From: Methanocorpusculum sp.
GTDB taxonomy: Archaea; Halobacteriota; Methanomicrobia; Methanomicrobiales; Methanocorpusculaceae
Direction: 5' to 3'
Assembly: GCA_017399555.1 (NCBI GenBank)
Contig: JAFQBW010000016.1
Location: 1 to 32,175, forward strand
DNA: 32,175 bases
Below are positions 1 to 7,172 of this stretch, in pieces; within the stretch, counting starts at the first letter, position 1, and each line of letters opens with the position of its first letter. Under the pieces are notes generated by a model. That model ran no database searches. It had not been told where the DNA came from and saw only the letters and a list, made by a program, of their open reading frames with translations. Made by a program: the position numbers and the translations under genes.

Positions 1-1539
1 CTTCAGATTGGAAATCCCGTCCCGGATGCGTGCGGCATTTTCAATTATCAAAGAGCCGTCTGCCTGCCGCTGTGCTTTTGTCAGCTTTACCACGGGGATG
101 CAGCCGCTGTAGATAATATCGTGGAGGACATTGCCGGCGCCCACGGAGGGGAGCTGGTCGATGTCTCCGGTAAGAATGACTGTGGACCCCGATTTTAAAG
201 CGGAAAACAGGAGGTCTGCAAGGTCAATGGGGACCATGGAGCTTTCGTCGATGACCAGAAGGTCCGCCTTAATCGGGTCAGCCTCGTTCTTACAGACGGT
301 GACATCCCCGTAAGGTCGGTATTCCAAAAGCCGGTGAACGGTCGTCGCCTCTCTGCCGGTTGCCTCTTTCATCCGCTGTGAAGCGCGCCCCGTAGGAGCG
401 CAGAGGCGAATGACGCAGTTGGGATGCAGCAGTTCAAAGGCCACTAAAAAACCTTTGATAAGCGTTGTCTTTCCGGTGCCGGGGCCGCCGGTGATAACAG
501 CAACGCCGCCATAGCGGAGCAGGCTGAATGCTTCTCGCTGCTGCTCCGCATAGGTGACGCCACACACCTTCTCGGCGTAGGCGCACAGCGCCTGCGGGTC
601 ACAGGGGGTAGGGATGGCGTCCCGCATCAATCTGCGGATGGCAAAAGCAGTGCGAAGCTCCTGGTAATAGAGGTTGGAGAGATAGACGTCTTTATCCTCT
701 TTGATGATGCCTTCTGATGTTGTGACCAGGCAGGCGTTGATAACGGCCGCTGCAATCGCTTCTGTGTAGGCGATGTCTTTGCCCGACTCACCGGAAAGGA
801 GGTCACGGGTGTATTTGACAAGCTCGTTGTGGGGGACATAGGTGTCTCCGGAATGGGTCTTCCGGCGCAGGACATGCATCATTGCCGCCGTAATACGAGC
901 GCGGGAGTATGCGGGAACCTCGCTGCTGTTGGCGATACGGTCACAGATTTCAAAGGATAACCCGCCTTTGTACCCTGCTTCATAGGGATGCTCCAGCAGA
1001 CGGGCGACGGAGTTGACGCCAAATTCCTTATAGATGCGAAGGCAGGCGTTATAGGAGCCGCCGTGCTTACTGATAAGTTCAAAGAGCTTCCGCTGCTCCT
1101 GTGTTTCCCGGATGTAGTGGACGATAGTGGTTGCCCTCTTTTCCGAGATACTTGGCAGCCTCGTGATTCTGCGGATGGCGTCATCCTCCAGCGCAAGGCT
1201 GTATAGCCGTTCACCGAAGTGTTCGATTAGCTCGTTGGCCGTTTTGACGCCAAGGCCGGGAATGGTACATAGATATTCCCGCATGGAGCTGGTATCTGAA
1301 AGCAGTTCCCGGACAGAGCATTGCGTAAGTTGTCTTCCATATCGCCCCGATGCCGGCGTGTGCCAGATTCCGGTCACTTCCACCTTAACATCCGTTTTGG
1401 GAAGCATGATAATCCCCGTACAGGTCACAGGCCCGGTCTGTGTCAGCACCACAAAAACGGTGTAGCCAGACTGGTAATCACGCATGATGACCCGCTGGAA
1501 CTGCCCGCGTATGGATTCCATCTCTGTGTTTGTTTCCAA
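1..1539 (-). CDS. recD2: RecD2-type ATP-dependent DNA helicase, 3' end beyond the window
   Basis: This is an SF1B 5'-3' DNA helicase of the RecD2/YrrC family, which works without RecBC in DNA repair and recombination. The frame is open from the start to base 1 (about 513 codons), so the C-terminal helicase part is missing. Visible parts are an N-terminal segment, a helix-hairpin-helix (IPGLGVKTANELIEHFG), the Walker A motif GGPGTGKT at bases 466-489, and motif II VIDESS near 240-260, followed by GDIDQLPSVG. I chose the TTG at 1539 because AGGAGAGG ends 8 nt upstream; the ATG at 1521 is in the same frame but has no ribosome site. A terminator and then the GACATACTG motif lie immediately upstream, so the gene starts its own transcript. 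Its family is clear; a role in element maintenance or transfer is inference. Confidence 0.9.
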   Translation of the reverse strand, partial: METNTEMESIRGQFQRVIMRDYQSGYTVFVVLTQTGPVTCTGIIMLPKTDVKVEVTGIWHTPASGRYGRQLTQCSVRELLSDTSSMREYLCTIPGLGVKTANELIEHFGERLYSLALEDDAIRRITRLPSISEKRATTIVHYIRETQEQRKLFELISKHGGSYNACLRIYKEFGVNSVARLLEHPYEAGYKGGLSFEICDRIANSSEVPAYSRARITAAMMHVLRRKTHSGDTYVPHNELVKYTRDLLSGESGKDIAYTEAIAAAVINACLVTTSEGIIKEDKDVYLSNLYYQELRTAFAIRRLMRDAIPTPCDPQALCAYAEKVCGVTYAEQQREAFSLLRYGGVAVITGGPGTGKTTLIKGFLVAFELLHPNCVIRLCAPTGRASQRMKEATGREATTVHRLLEYRPYGDVTVCKNEADPIKADLLVIDESSMVPIDLADLLFSALKSGSTVILTGDIDQLPSVGAGNVLHDIIYSGCIPVVKLTKAQRQADGSLIIENAARIRDGISNLK

Positions 1540-1578
1540 GGTTGTATCCTCTCCTTTCGTCACAATGTTCCTGCGAGG

Positions 1579-1593
1579 TCAGTATGTCGGAAA
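1579..1593 (-). promoter_or_regulatory. GACATACTG promoter-like motif upstream of recD2
   Basis: On the minus strand this reads TTTCCGACATACTGA, ending 39 nt before the TTG start of recD2. It lies between the terminator of the preceding gene (1615-1650) and recD2, where a promoter is needed. It belongs to the nine-copy family described in the findings. No conserved -35 box is evident. Confidence 0.6.
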
Positions 1594-1614
1594 GAGGGAA
1601 ACAGGTGACAGGCA

Positions 1615-1650
1615 TAAAAAGAGGACCCCATGCATTGCTGCATGAGGTCC
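1615..1650 (-). terminator. Intrinsic terminator of the HTH_16 gene
   Basis: Arms at 1623-1634 and 1639-1650 pair over 12 positions with one internal mismatch and a 4-nt loop. On the minus strand they are followed by a U-rich tract (complement of 1616-1620). It separates the HTH_16 gene from recD2. Confidence 0.8.
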
Positions 1651-1662
1651 AGTAATGTTTCT

Positions 1663-1911
1663 TTATTCTGATTTGGTGTCCGGCTCCTGGAGTGGGAACT
1701 GGGGGATAGCTTCCAGCAGTTTCAGGACAAGGTGCTGTCGTAAATCTTCATCGATTTCCTTTCGGATTGTCCCGTCCGGCTGCTTCTTCTCCACGGTTGC
1801 CTGCTCGTCAATATAGTCCTTAAAATGCTCAACAGCCTGTTCGATTGCCCACTTTTCACCGGCGACGGCGGCTTTTATTACTTCGTAGTCCAGCATCTCG
1901 TTATCTGCCAT
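1663..1911 (-). CDS. HTH_16 (Tn916-type) helix-turn-helix protein
   Basis: This 82-residue protein matches the general pattern of the short helix-turn-helix proteins (HTH_16 type) found in Tn916-like conjugative elements: an early acidic stretch, a helix like AVEHFKDYIDEQA, then a hydrophilic segment and DEDLRQHLVLKLLEAIPQF near the end. Such proteins resemble region 1/2 fragments of sigma factors and are thought to act in element regulation. The ATG at 1911 is used because AAGGAGG lies 9 nt upstream; the longer frame to 1938 lacks a ribosome site. It is followed by its own terminator. Family assignment rests on remembered pattern only. Confidence 0.65.
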   Translation of the reverse strand: MADNEMLDYEVIKAAVAGEKWAIEQAVEHFKDYIDEQATVEKKQPDGTIRKEIDEDLRQHLVLKLLEAIPQFPLQEPDTKSE

Positions 1912-1951
1912 GGTCTGCTTCCTCCTTCTTAAAATCAATGGTTATGCAGAA

Positions 1952-2374
1952 TTAAAAATGACATATAATCGATTCCTCCAGTTGTTTAAGGGAATCGGCG
2001 CACAAAGATTTGATTACATAAGGCAAGTGGTCTTTTCGGTTTGGGGATTGTCTGTATGTATCGAAATTTCGATAATACTCCTCTGCATACTCCATTACAT
2101 CTTTGGCGAACAAAGCCTTCGCCTCTCGTATGTTAGAGCCGTGGGAAACAATGTCCAGAGTATCTGCAGATAGTGTTATGCTACCATCTGCTTCTTTGAA
2201 TTGCGTCGCGGCAAAACAGACATGAGAAAGAAGCTGGAAAACCACATTTGTAGAAGACAGAAAGAAGTGCTGCCCGTTCAGTTCAAATAGCGTAGGCCGT
2301 TGGATATGACAATCGCAAAGAGTATCATCAAAATTCAAACTGGAGATACATTCATGTTCCGGAACCATTTGCAT
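1952..2374 (-). CDS. Uncharacterised protein, antitoxin-like C-terminal pattern
   Basis: About 140 residues, soluble, no signal peptide. The second half (EAKALFAKDVMEYAEEYY, then SPNRKDHLPYV) resembles the C-terminal half of HicB-like or related antitoxin proteins in Firmicutes, where a strand-rich domain is followed by helices with this PNRK-HLP pattern. I cannot name the family with certainty. No partner toxin gene is visible next to it. The start is ambiguous among three codons between 2368 and 2377; the ATG at 2374 has AGGA 7 nt upstream. A sigma-A promoter lies directly upstream, and the gene is 40 bp from the HTH_16 gene, so the two may be cotranscribed. Confidence 0.6.
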   Translation of the reverse strand: MQMVPEHECISSLNFDDTLCDCHIQRPTLFELNGQHFFLSSTNVVFQLLSHVCFAATQFKEADGSITLSADTLDIVSHGSNIREAKALFAKDVMEYAEEYYRNFDTYRQSPNRKDHLPYVIKSLCADSLKQLEESIICHF

Positions 2375-2391
2375 CACCTCATCCTATACCA

Positions 2392-2420
2392 ATTCTAACA
2401 GATTAAATGGTGATTGTCAT
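2392..2420 (-). promoter_or_regulatory. Sigma-A promoter of the antitoxin-like gene
   Basis: On the minus strand, ATGACA (2415-2420), a 17-nt spacer and TAGAAT (2392-2397) form a good vegetative promoter, ending 17 nt before the start at 2374. Confidence 0.6.
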
Positions 2421-2440
2421 CCGGAAAAACGCAACCTGCC

Positions 2441-2701
2441 CTATTCTTCAGGTGAAGACTCTTCCAAGCCTTCGAAAAAGGCATCAAAAGACGAAACCTT
2501 GTATATCTGCTTCAGTCCAATTAGAACACTGATACGAATGCTATATTTGCCCTGTTCTATTTTTGCAAGGATGTCCTCAGAGATTTGAATCCCCACTACT
2601 TCGAGTTGCGCAGATACCTGTGCTTGAGTTAAGCCAGCCTCCTTTCGAAGACGCTTTAGGGTTGGGCCTATGGATAGGTCTTGGCGAAGATTCCCTCTCA
2701 T
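2441..2701 (-). CDS. XRE-family helix-turn-helix repressor
   Basis: This 86-residue protein is a Cro/C1-type DNA-binding domain: LKRLRKEAGLTQAQVSAQL is the first part of the helix-turn-helix, followed by ILAKIEQGKYSIRISVLIGLKQIYKV. It is almost only the DNA-binding domain. The frame remains open far upstream, but GAGGAG lies 8 nt before the ATG at 2701, and the upstream part is low-complexity and overlaps the hydrolase gene on the same strand. It is divergent from the small gene at 2819, and two matching half-palindromes sit in the shared promoter region, so it probably represses both. Confidence 0.8.
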   Translation of the reverse strand: MRGNLRQDLSIGPTLKRLRKEAGLTQAQVSAQLEVVGIQISEDILAKIEQGKYSIRISVLIGLKQIYKVSSFDAFFEGLEESSPEE

Positions 2702-2719
2702 AAAGATTCTCCTCAAATT

Positions 2720-2790
2720 GGATAAATAAGTCCAGTAATACACCATTGAGTTTACGAGAGAAACCGTTATAATATTGGATACATTTATCC
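2720..2790. promoter_or_regulatory. Divergent promoter with two inverted operator-like sites
   Basis: For the plus strand, TTGAGT (2746-2751), a 16-nt spacer and a perfect TATAAT (2768-2773) form the promoter of the gene at 2819. Two 14-bp sites flank it: GGATACATTTATCC (2777-2790, itself a palindrome) and, in opposite orientation, GGACTTATTTATCC (2720-2733); they agree at 11 of 14 positions. One lies just after the plus -10, the other just before the XRE gene. They are likely operators of the XRE repressor. Confidence 0.6.
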
Positions 2791-2818
2791 AGAAAGAAAA
2801 ATGAGAGGAGAAAAAATA

Positions 2819-3073
2819 ATGACAAAAGAGGAATTTGTTAAGCAAATAGGAATAACGATGAGCAACATGCCAGAAGAAATGGCCAAGGAAGTAGTGGATG
2901 TTATTTCCCATGTAGAGGATTTTGCTGACATAAGTAAATGCGTTCATCTTACAGGAGAAGAACTGGAGAAGCGGGCGAGAGAGAGCATAGCAGAAGGATA
3001 CTATTGGAGAGGCACTGTCTACAGTATGTTTGCTGTCATGAAGGGGAGATATGTGGACGATACTATCAGCTGA
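2819..3073 (+). CDS. Small acidic protein of unknown function divergent from XRE repressor
   Basis: This 84-residue protein begins MTKEEFVKQIG and is predicted helical, without signal peptide or membrane segment. I do not recognise the family. The ATG at 2819 is preferred because GAGAGGAG ends 8 nt upstream; the upstream ATG at 2801 is part of that site. It is driven by the perfect TATAAT promoter at 2746-2773 and is divergent from an XRE repressor, an arrangement common for toxin-antitoxin or repressor/target pairs. Its 3' end overlaps the convergent hydrolase gene by 8 nt. Confidence 0.6.
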   Translation: MTKEEFVKQIGITMSNMPEEMAKEVVDVISHVEDFADISKCVHLTGEELEKRARESIAEGYYWRGTVYSMFAVMKGRYVDDTIS

Positions 3074-4937
3074 TATACTGCAGCGGGTCAGTTGGGACGC
3101 CGTTATACTGCACCTCGAAATGCAGATGAGCACCAGAGGAGTAACCGGTAGAGCCGACTTCCCCGATGGCGTCCCCGGCAGATACCGTCTGGCCGATGGA
3201 GCAATCGATGGCCTGTAGATGCGCGTAGATGGTTTTCGTTGTGTCGCTGTGCTGAATGATGACGTAGTTTCCATACCCGCCGCCGCAGTTGCAGCAGTTG
3301 CTGGAGGACTTCCCGTAGTTGTGGGAGCAGGTGTTGGAAATGAAGACGACCTCGCCATCAAGTGCCGCAGAGACCTCTGTGCCGTAAGTCGCTCCCACAT
3401 TGCCGCCGAGGTCAATGCCTGTATGTAGCTTCCATGTGTTCCAGAGTGGGTGCGTCCGATACCCGAAGCGTGAGCCGTTGATGATGTTCCTCTTTGTGGC
3501 TGCGGTAAGCCCGGGCACAGGGGAGGACAGGGAACCAATGTCGGCGTAATAGGCGCCGGAATAGCTGCTGGAAAATACGCCGAGAGGGTCAATCTGCGTG
3601 CAGCCCACAGGACGGATAATTTTCACGATTTCACCGGCCCGGTCACTGCTTAACAGGATATCGCTTATCCTTGTATTTTGGCCTGGGTCAGAGGAGGGAG
3701 AAGACGCCTCGATGACAGTGATGGTGTTGCTGTTTCTGGCGCCGATGAAGATGGCCACATGGTCGTAACCCATGGAAGTGCGGCCGTAGAGGTCTTCATT
3801 CACCTGATACCGGAAGGAGCCGCCGTATTGGTCGGTGATGTCCCTGTAATAGTTGAAGAAAATGAGGTCGCCCGGCTCCAGCGCCTCAAAGACACTTTGG
3901 TCGACCGTCTGCATGTAGGATACGATGCTGGTCTCTGGCAGAGTTCCGTCAAAGGAACCGGTGAAGTAGAGGTCGTTTAGAATGCCGTTAGCCGCTTTGT
4001 ATGAGGCAAAATCCGCCTGCGGAGTCGCATTTTCCTCTGCGCCATCCCACAGGATGACATTCTCCGTCTGGCTGTCTGCCCATGCCGCGATACCGTTGCA
4101 GGCAGTGCCGAAATTCGTGAAGTCAATGCCCACCTGATACCAGCACCAGGAGGCAAGGGCGGAACAATCCGTATAGTAGTCGATATAGCGCCGCGCCTGG
4201 CTGTAGACGCCTTTCAGTCCCAGTCTCGTGTAGGCCAGTTCCGCCACCTCGCGCTGCAAGTCCGGCTCCTGTCCCGTAGAAGGCAGGGAAAAGGATGTGT
4301 TATACATATACCCCGTCACAACCAGGTCATCCGCAGAATGGTATTCGGCATTGGTATTGTCGATATTGGTGATAGACCCATTTCCCGACTGGATAATGCA
4401 TTTGACATGGGAGATGCTTCCGTTATCGGACAGGATACTCACAAGGTCGTGTCGTTTCAGCTCCGCCAGCGGCTCACCTGTCATGGAGTCCGAGGCGAAA
4501 ACTTTGGCGTAAGGCACCATGACGGCGCGGGAGGTTGCCGGCGTCTGAGGGGTATAGGAATGGTAGCTCCCGCCCATGGCCACCGGTGATTCCGTCCCAG
4601 TAACGATGGTAAGAGAGCGGCTTCCTGCGCTGTCCCCGATGCAGCTGACAGAGGCTGTATAGGAACCGAGGGGCAGGTTCCGGACAGGTAGTGGGATTTG
4701 CACGCTGCCTTCTTCAGCTTCTGCCGTTTTCATGTAGACGGCGGCGCCATCCATATAGAGGGTAAGAGAAACGGTATTATCGGTTTCTCCGGATAAGGTC
4801 ACTTCGATAATGCCGTCAGCATAAGAAACATCTGTAATCGTTCCACCAGCTGCATGCGCAGGGACTGATTGGCAGAGCAGAGACAGTATGAGAAGAAAAG
4901 AAAAGATGCGGTATGGGCATCGGGCGGATTTAAGCAT
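3066..4937 (-). CDS. Secreted bifunctional peptidoglycan hydrolase, NlpC/P60 plus M23
   Basis: This 623-residue protein has a signal peptide (residues 1-29, ending AHA), an Ig-like segment (about 31-115), an SH3-like segment (about 137-215), an NlpC/P60-like domain (about 225-440) and a C-terminal M23 metallopeptidase (about 485-623). In the NlpC part, Cys258 in DCSAL and His393 in DHVAIFIG are the expected catalytic residues. In the M23 part the zinc ligands are His505 and Asp509 (HTGIDLG) and the final His of HLHFEV (606), with His573 likely catalytic. The ATG at 4937 has AAGGAGG 7 nt upstream. It probably cuts peptide bridges of the cell wall, as hydrolases of conjugative systems do to let a channel through; that role is inferred. 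The motif copy at 4964-4976 lies upstream. Confidence 0.9.
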   Translation of the reverse strand: MLKSARCPYRIFSFLLILSLLCQSVPAHAAGGTITDVSYADGIIEVTLSGETDNTVSLTLYMDGAAVYMKTAEAEEGSVQIPLPVRNLPLGSYTASVSCIGDSAGSRSLTIVTGTESPVAMGGSYHSYTPQTPATSRAVMVPYAKVFASDSMTGEPLAELKRHDLVSILSDNGSISHVKCIIQSGNGSITNIDNTNAEYHSADDLVVTGYMYNTSFSLPSTGQEPDLQREVAELAYTRLGLKGVYSQARRYIDYYTDCSALASWCWYQVGIDFTNFGTACNGIAAWADSQTENVILWDGAEENATPQADFASYKAANGILNDLYFTGSFDGTLPETSIVSYMQTVDQSVFEALEPGDLIFFNYYRDITDQYGGSFRYQVNEDLYGRTSMGYDHVAIFIGARNSNTITVIEASSPSSDPGQNTRISDILLSSDRAGEIVKIIRPVGCTQIDPLGVFSSSYSGAYYADIGSLSSPVPGLTAATKRNIINGSRFGYRTHPLWNTWKLHTGIDLGGNVGATYGTEVSAALDGEVVFISNTCSHNYGKSSSNCCNCGGGYGNYVIIQHSDTTKTIYAHLQAIDCSIGQTVSAGDAIGEVGSTGYSSGAHLHFEVQYNGVPTDPLQYIS

Positions 4938-4963
4938 GGGAAGGCCTCCTTCTGGCGTTTCCG

Positions 4964-4976
4964 TCAGTATGGAAGA
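4964..4976 (-). promoter_or_regulatory. CATACTG motif upstream of the hydrolase gene
   Basis: On the minus strand this reads TCTTCCATACTGA, 26 nt before the hydrolase ATG. It is the variant with TC instead of GA before CATACTG, shared with the copy at 32066-32078. It lies back to back with the copy at 4981-4993. Confidence 0.55.
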
Positions 4977-4980
4977 AACG

Positions 4981-4993
4981 CTCTGACATACTG
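4981..4993 (+). promoter_or_regulatory. GACATACTG motif upstream of the lipoprotein gene
   Basis: This reads CTCTGACATACTG on the plus strand, 21 nt before the ATG at 5015. It is the only copy that directs rightward transcription apart from the one before the sigma factor gene. It is separated by 4 nt from the opposite copy at 4964-4976. Confidence 0.55.
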
Positions 4994-5014
4994 GGATGGA
5001 AAGGAGGCGTGACC

Positions 5015-5593
5015 ATGAAGCGCTTGACATTTGTCCTGCTCTGTGTTATGTGGCTGTTTTGTGCCGGCTGCTCCGGACAGGAGGAATTGCCAACGGAGAT
5101 TGCAGGGGTCGGGGACGTGCTGGTGAAAGAGAATGGAGGCCTGCTCCCGCCAAATCCACTAACAGAGAGCGACAGGATTCTATCGGCAAATGCAGATGTA
5201 GGAACCATCACTTCGGAAATGGTCTGCAAATGGTTTGAAGATGTGGTTACAGAGGCATTTGCAGAACAACCGGCGGAGGAGGGCTTTTCCATCTGCACTG
5301 CGGCGCTGTCAGATGGCGGCATCATGGAGGTCATGGATTACTACGGAAGCTATTACAGCACCACATTCCGTTATCCCGTGCAGACTGGCGCTGATAGTAT
5401 CGCCGGTGCAGCATCCGAAAATGTGGAGCATTATCTCGACAGAAAGCTGACGGATGCGGAGCGGGAGGAACTTCGCACGGCGGTACAATCTGTCGTGATG
5501 GGGGCAGGGATATTGCAGATTCAAGCACTGTCTGAATATGTGCGGGTATCCGTATTTTCAGAGGATGGCAGCATCCACATCCAATGCTCCTAA
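5015..5593 (+). CDS. Lipoprotein of unknown function
   Basis: This 192-residue protein starts with a lipoprotein signal peptide; the lipobox FCAGC puts the lipidated Cys at residue 19. The remainder is acidic and shows no domain I recognise. The ATG at 5015 has AAGGAGG 7 nt upstream; a GTG at 5009 is too close to that site. It is divergent from the cell-wall hydrolase, and both have their own copy of the GACATACTG motif, so they are probably expressed together at the cell surface. A bidirectional terminator follows and overlaps the end of the CHC2 gene. Confidence 0.75.
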   Translation: MKRLTFVLLCVMWLFCAGCSGQEELPTEIAGVGDVLVKENGGLLPPNPLTESDRILSANADVGTITSEMVCKWFEDVVTEAFAEQPAEEGFSICTAALSDGGIMEVMDYYGSYYSTTFRYPVQTGADSIAGAASENVEHYLDRKLTDAEREELRTAVQSVVMGAGILQIQALSEYVRVSVFSEDGSIHIQCS

Positions 5594-5598
5594 ACGAA

Positions 5599-5633
5599 AG
5601 CGAGACGCCAGATTAAAATGGCGCCTCGCTTTT
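5599..5633. terminator. Shared terminator between converging lipoprotein and CHC2 genes
   Basis: Arms at 5599-5610 and 5619-5630 pair over 12 positions with one mismatch and an 8-nt loop, followed by TTT on the plus strand. The second arm encodes the last residues of the CHC2 protein on the opposite strand. Confidence 0.7.
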
Positions 5634-6494
5634 GCTGTTCCATATACTGTCTGCCGCTGCGGTAAGGATTCCGGCATTCGCAGGGCGGGGAATCGTGGCA
5701 TTTGTTTCTTCGTCATTGCTGTGAAACCCTGCTGCGCGACCAGCGCCATGGGTCAGGGAAATTTCCCGCACTTCCTTGATTATGCCGGATATGACCGAGG
5801 CCATCTCCATATCAGAGCACATTGATTTTACTTTCCGAATGGCTCCTTGGTATTCTTCAGGCAGCAGGGACGGGTTCCGGAGGATATCCAGCACGGACAG
5901 GTATTTGTCAATGGTTCGCTGGCAGAAATCGTCTACCAGTTCCCGGTAGAGTTCTTTGTCTTCTTTATAGAGTCTATAAAGTGGGTTGTTATCTGCTTTC
6001 TTTTGAATGGAATAGCAGAGGAAATTATCTTCTTTATCCAGCTCCTCCTCCACGAGGTATCCATCCCGTCGCAGGGCTATGGCTTCTTCGTAGTCATATG
6101 TAACACCTGCATGCACATAGACGGGCCTGTTCTGGAGGCCAATAAGGTCCTGGCTCTTTTTGCTGATGAAGTGGAGGGCGTCATAGTGTTGTATTTCCTC
6201 GTCCTCCGGCAGCTCATAGCGTTCGGCTCCGCCACAGATGTCCGCGACAATGCGTAGCGCCTGAGGGAATCCGACATTCATCACAGCCTGTACGAAGCGG
6301 AACACATCCCCCTTGGCATGGCAGGAATAACAGTAGAATTCCTTGTCGTTGATAAAGCAGCTGCCCAGATTTTTGTCATTATGGCAGGGGCAGTAGATAA
6401 GAGATTTGCTTCCACGGCGGTAGATGTCCACACCCAGTTCCTCAGCTACGACGAGCAGGTCTGCGTTTTGCCGAATTGCCTCTTTGTCCAGCAT
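5613..6494 (-). CDS. Stand-alone CHC2 zinc-finger (primase-type) protein
   Basis: This 293-residue protein carries a DnaG-type CHC2 zinc finger near its N-terminus: Cys35, His38, Cys55 and Cys58 in the CPCH ... CYSC pattern, followed by KGDVFRFVQ. DnaG primases continue with a TOPRIM polymerase domain; none is visible here, and the rest (about 100-293) is charged and helical. It may bind single-stranded DNA or act with a separate primase in the element's replication, which is inference. The ATG at 6494 has GGGAGGG 7 nt upstream. A GACATACTG motif lies 38 nt upstream of the start and the gene stands alone. Confidence 0.8.
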   Translation of the reverse strand: MLDKEAIRQNADLLVVAEELGVDIYRRGSKSLIYCPCHNDKNLGSCFINDKEFYCYSCHAKGDVFRFVQAVMNVGFPQALRIVADICGGAERYELPEDEEIQHYDALHFISKKSQDLIGLQNRPVYVHAGVTYDYEEAIALRRDGYLVEEELDKEDNFLCYSIQKKADNNPLYRLYKEDKELYRELVDDFCQRTIDKYLSVLDILRNPSLLPEEYQGAIRKVKSMCSDMEMASVISGIIKEVREISLTHGAGRAAGFHSNDEETNATIPRPANAGILTAAADSIWNSKSEAPF

Positions 6495-6532
6495 ATGGAT
6501 TCCCTCCCTTCATCGTAAATCTGCTTTCGGTT

Positions 6533-6547
6533 TCAGTATGTCGGAAA
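6533..6547 (-). promoter_or_regulatory. GACATACTG motif upstream of the CHC2 gene
   Basis: This reads TTTCCGACATACTGA on the minus strand, 38 nt before the ATG at 6494, identical over all 15 bases to the copy before recD2. The divergent small-protein operon uses a sigma-A promoter only 17 bp away. Confidence 0.6.
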
Positions 6548-6563
6548 GCACATGGAAAAAGGG

Positions 6564-6592
6564 ATGACACGGTGCTGCCTGCCGTGTATAAT
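6564..6592 (+). promoter_or_regulatory. Sigma-A promoter of the small-protein operon
   Basis: ATGACA (6564-6569), a 17-nt spacer and a perfect TATAAT (6587-6592), 29 nt before the ATG at 6622. Confidence 0.75.
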
Positions 6593-6621
6593 GGAATTAT
6601 CAAGGGGCGGGAGGTGTGCAG

Positions 6622-6960
6622 ATGGAACTTGCATTTGAAAAGGCATGGGAAATTGGATTCTTCCACACACTTATCAACTTCAACAGCCCCGTGGTCAGCG
6701 CCATTGCATGGGCCAGCCTGCTGCTGGGCGCCGGCATCCAACTACTCATTTTGAAAAAAGCGAAGAAAAAAGCAATCCGGTGGGCATTCATGGTGATTTT
6801 GGCTGTGTTGCTGGTTGCCGCAGAATGCGCGTGCCAAATTATAATCGGTTGGGACCTGATGCTGTATCTTATCCTCTATGGCGCAGTGCTTTTGATGTTT
6901 GTGGGGGCAGGCCTATGTGCTATTGTTGCCATGCTGCTTGGAAGGCGTAAGGTCTCATGA
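6622..6960 (+). CDS. Small integral membrane protein, unknown function
   Basis: This 112-residue protein has about three hydrophobic membrane segments: residues around 24-44, 52-73 and 77-103, with a lysine-rich stretch KKAKKKA between the first and second. I do not recognise the family. The ATG at 6622 has GGGAGG 7 nt upstream; the GTG at 6616 lies too close to it. It is the first gene of a three-gene operon under a near-consensus sigma-A promoter and overlaps the next start codon (ATGA), so translation is coupled. Confidence 0.65.
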   Translation: MELAFEKAWEIGFFHTLINFNSPVVSAIAWASLLLGAGIQLLILKKAKKKAIRWAFMVILAVLLVAAECACQIIIGWDLMLYLILYGAVLLMFVGAGLCAIVAMLLGRRKVS

Positions 6961-7166
6961 TATCTCAAAAAGGAAAACGAAAAATCGTCATCGGGGAGAA
7001 GACGTATTTTTGGTGGATTAAGAAGGATGGCAGCGGGCACCCCAAAATCAATATTCTGTCGGAGGACAAAGCGGTATTTATCAAGACGGGATACGACAGG
7101 GAGCTGTGCATTGGCCCTGGCTACATCCGCGAACTGATAGAAAAGAAAGAGCGGGCAAAGGAGTAA
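6957..7166 (+). CDS. Small basic protein, unknown function
   Basis: This 69-residue protein is rich in lysine and aromatic residues (TYFWWIKKDGSGHPKINIL), without signal peptide. I do not recognise it. It begins within the stop codon of the membrane-protein gene (ATGA overlap) and is followed after 6 nt by the third gene, so it is an operon member. Confidence 0.6.
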   Translation: MISQKGKRKIVIGEKTYFWWIKKDGSGHPKINILSEDKAVFIKTGYDRELCIGPGYIRELIEKKERAKE

Positions 7167-7172
7167 GTAGGA

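Noticed and set aside
2702-3592. Upstream part of a 383-codon minus-strand frame before the XRE repressor
   Set aside because: It overlaps the hydrolase gene on the same strand in another frame, and the XRE start at 2701 has a good ribosome site. The upstream translation is low-complexity.
5642-5656. CATATACTG resembling the regulon motif
   Set aside because: It lies inside the 3' end of the CHC2 gene, not before any start, and lacks the GACATACTG core.
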